From positions 1-5,543 of the forward strand of contig JAFAZB010000333.1 of assembly GCA_019240015.1 (NCBI GenBank): 5,543 bases of DNA. Direction: 5' to 3'. The translations under genes and the position numbers were made by a program. Positions 5,329-5,543 of this stretch are shown here, one piece after another (within the stretch, counting starts at the first letter, position 1; every line of letters starts with the position of its first letter). This stretch comes from Solirubrobacterales bacterium (lineage in GTDB: Bacteria > Actinomycetota > Thermoleophilia > Solirubrobacterales > Solirubrobacteraceae). The notes under the pieces were generated by a model that ran no database searches, was not told the origin of the DNA, and saw only the letters and a program-made list of their open reading frames with translations.

Positions 5329-5543
5329 CTACTTCAGCCGGAAGGCCTTGATCCGGACGTCGTACTGCTGCGCGTCACGCGCGTAGACGCCGTAGGCCAG
5401 CGCCTGGATCAAGGCCAGCAGCGCGGTGTGCGAGCGCACGAACGCGGGCGTGTTGGAGGAGTAGTAGAGCCGGATCCGCGCCAACCGTGCGACCTCGGAC
5501 AGCGTCGCATCGGTGACCGCCAGCGTCGGCGCCTTGCGGTGGC
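5329..5543 (-). CDS. RpiR/MurR-family transcriptional regulator, C-terminal part (SIS domain), truncated by window edge
   Basis: Only the last 70 codons are in the window; the frame is open to the right edge and stops at TAG 5331-5329. The visible chain contains HRKAPTLAVTDATLSEVARLARIRLYY, followed by FVRSHTALLALIQALAYGV. This matches the last part of a SIS sugar-phosphate-binding domain as found in RpiR-type regulators: a 'TD..lSplA..A' loop, a strand, then the F..S.tA long helix. RpiR proteins have an N-terminal helix-turn-helix and a C-terminal SIS domain that binds phosphosugars, and often control carbon metabolism genes. The helix-turn-helix part would lie to the right, outside the window, so a SIS-domain isomerase cannot be fully excluded. 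The chain ends with a basic DVRIKAFRLK. It is upstream of the hotdog gene by 12 bp and may co-transcribe with it and the aconitase. Confidence 0.68.
   Translation of the reverse strand, partial: HRKAPTLAVTDATLSEVARLARIRLYYSSNTPAFVRSHTALLALIQALAYGVYARDAQQYDVRIKAFRLK

Noticed and set aside
1..5543. Mobile elements, CRISPR arrays, tRNA or rRNA genes, tandem repeats
   Set aside because: No transposase-like protein, terminal inverted repeats, regularly spaced repeats or structural RNA signature was found; nearly all of the window is accounted for by coding sequence.

Overview
This G+C-rich window has tightly packed genes and frequent GTG starts. It looks like chromosomal DNA of an actinobacterium. 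A Thermoleophilia/Solirubrobacterales-type lineage is a guess from the single-chain Aquifex-type aconitase and the general protein character. I see no insertion sequence, phage gene, tRNA, rRNA or CRISPR array, and the genes read as ordinary core metabolism.

Layout from left to right: (1) a short plus-strand gene for a small membrane protein of unknown function (17-433), possibly overlapping the tail of a gene that enters from the left. (2) A convergent junction with a GC-rich inverted repeat (433-448). (3) The minus-strand operon pdxS-pdxT (1936 down to 451), encoding the two subunits of the deoxyxylulose-5-phosphate-independent pyridoxal 5'-phosphate synthase. (4) A 37-bp divergent spacer, then a plus-strand double-hotdog acyl-CoA thioesterase of the TesB type (1974-2747). 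(5) Two bases later, convergently, an aconitate hydratase of the Aquifex type with an unusual acidic, glycine-rich C-terminal tail (4867 down to 2750). (6) Upstream of it on the same strand, a small single-domain PaaI-like hotdog protein (5316-4903). (7) The C-terminal part of an RpiR/MurR-family regulator with a SIS domain, running off the right edge (stop at 5329).

The minus-strand genes form two groups. One is pdxS followed by pdxT, 4 bp apart. The other is rpiR-like regulator, PaaI-like hotdog protein and aconitase, separated by 12 and 35 bp and probably co-transcribed. The second group would put a sugar-phosphate-sensing regulator family, a thioesterase-like protein and a TCA-cycle enzyme in one transcription unit. 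The first group makes PLP from ribose 5-phosphate, glyceraldehyde 3-phosphate and glutamine-derived ammonia.

No clearly new system is visible. The points most worth checking are the very short divergent promoter region with two apparently leaderless starts, the association of the TesB-type thioesterase with pdxS/pdxT (known in another arrangement from mycobacteria), the aconitase tail, and the HDG replacement in the PaaI-like protein.
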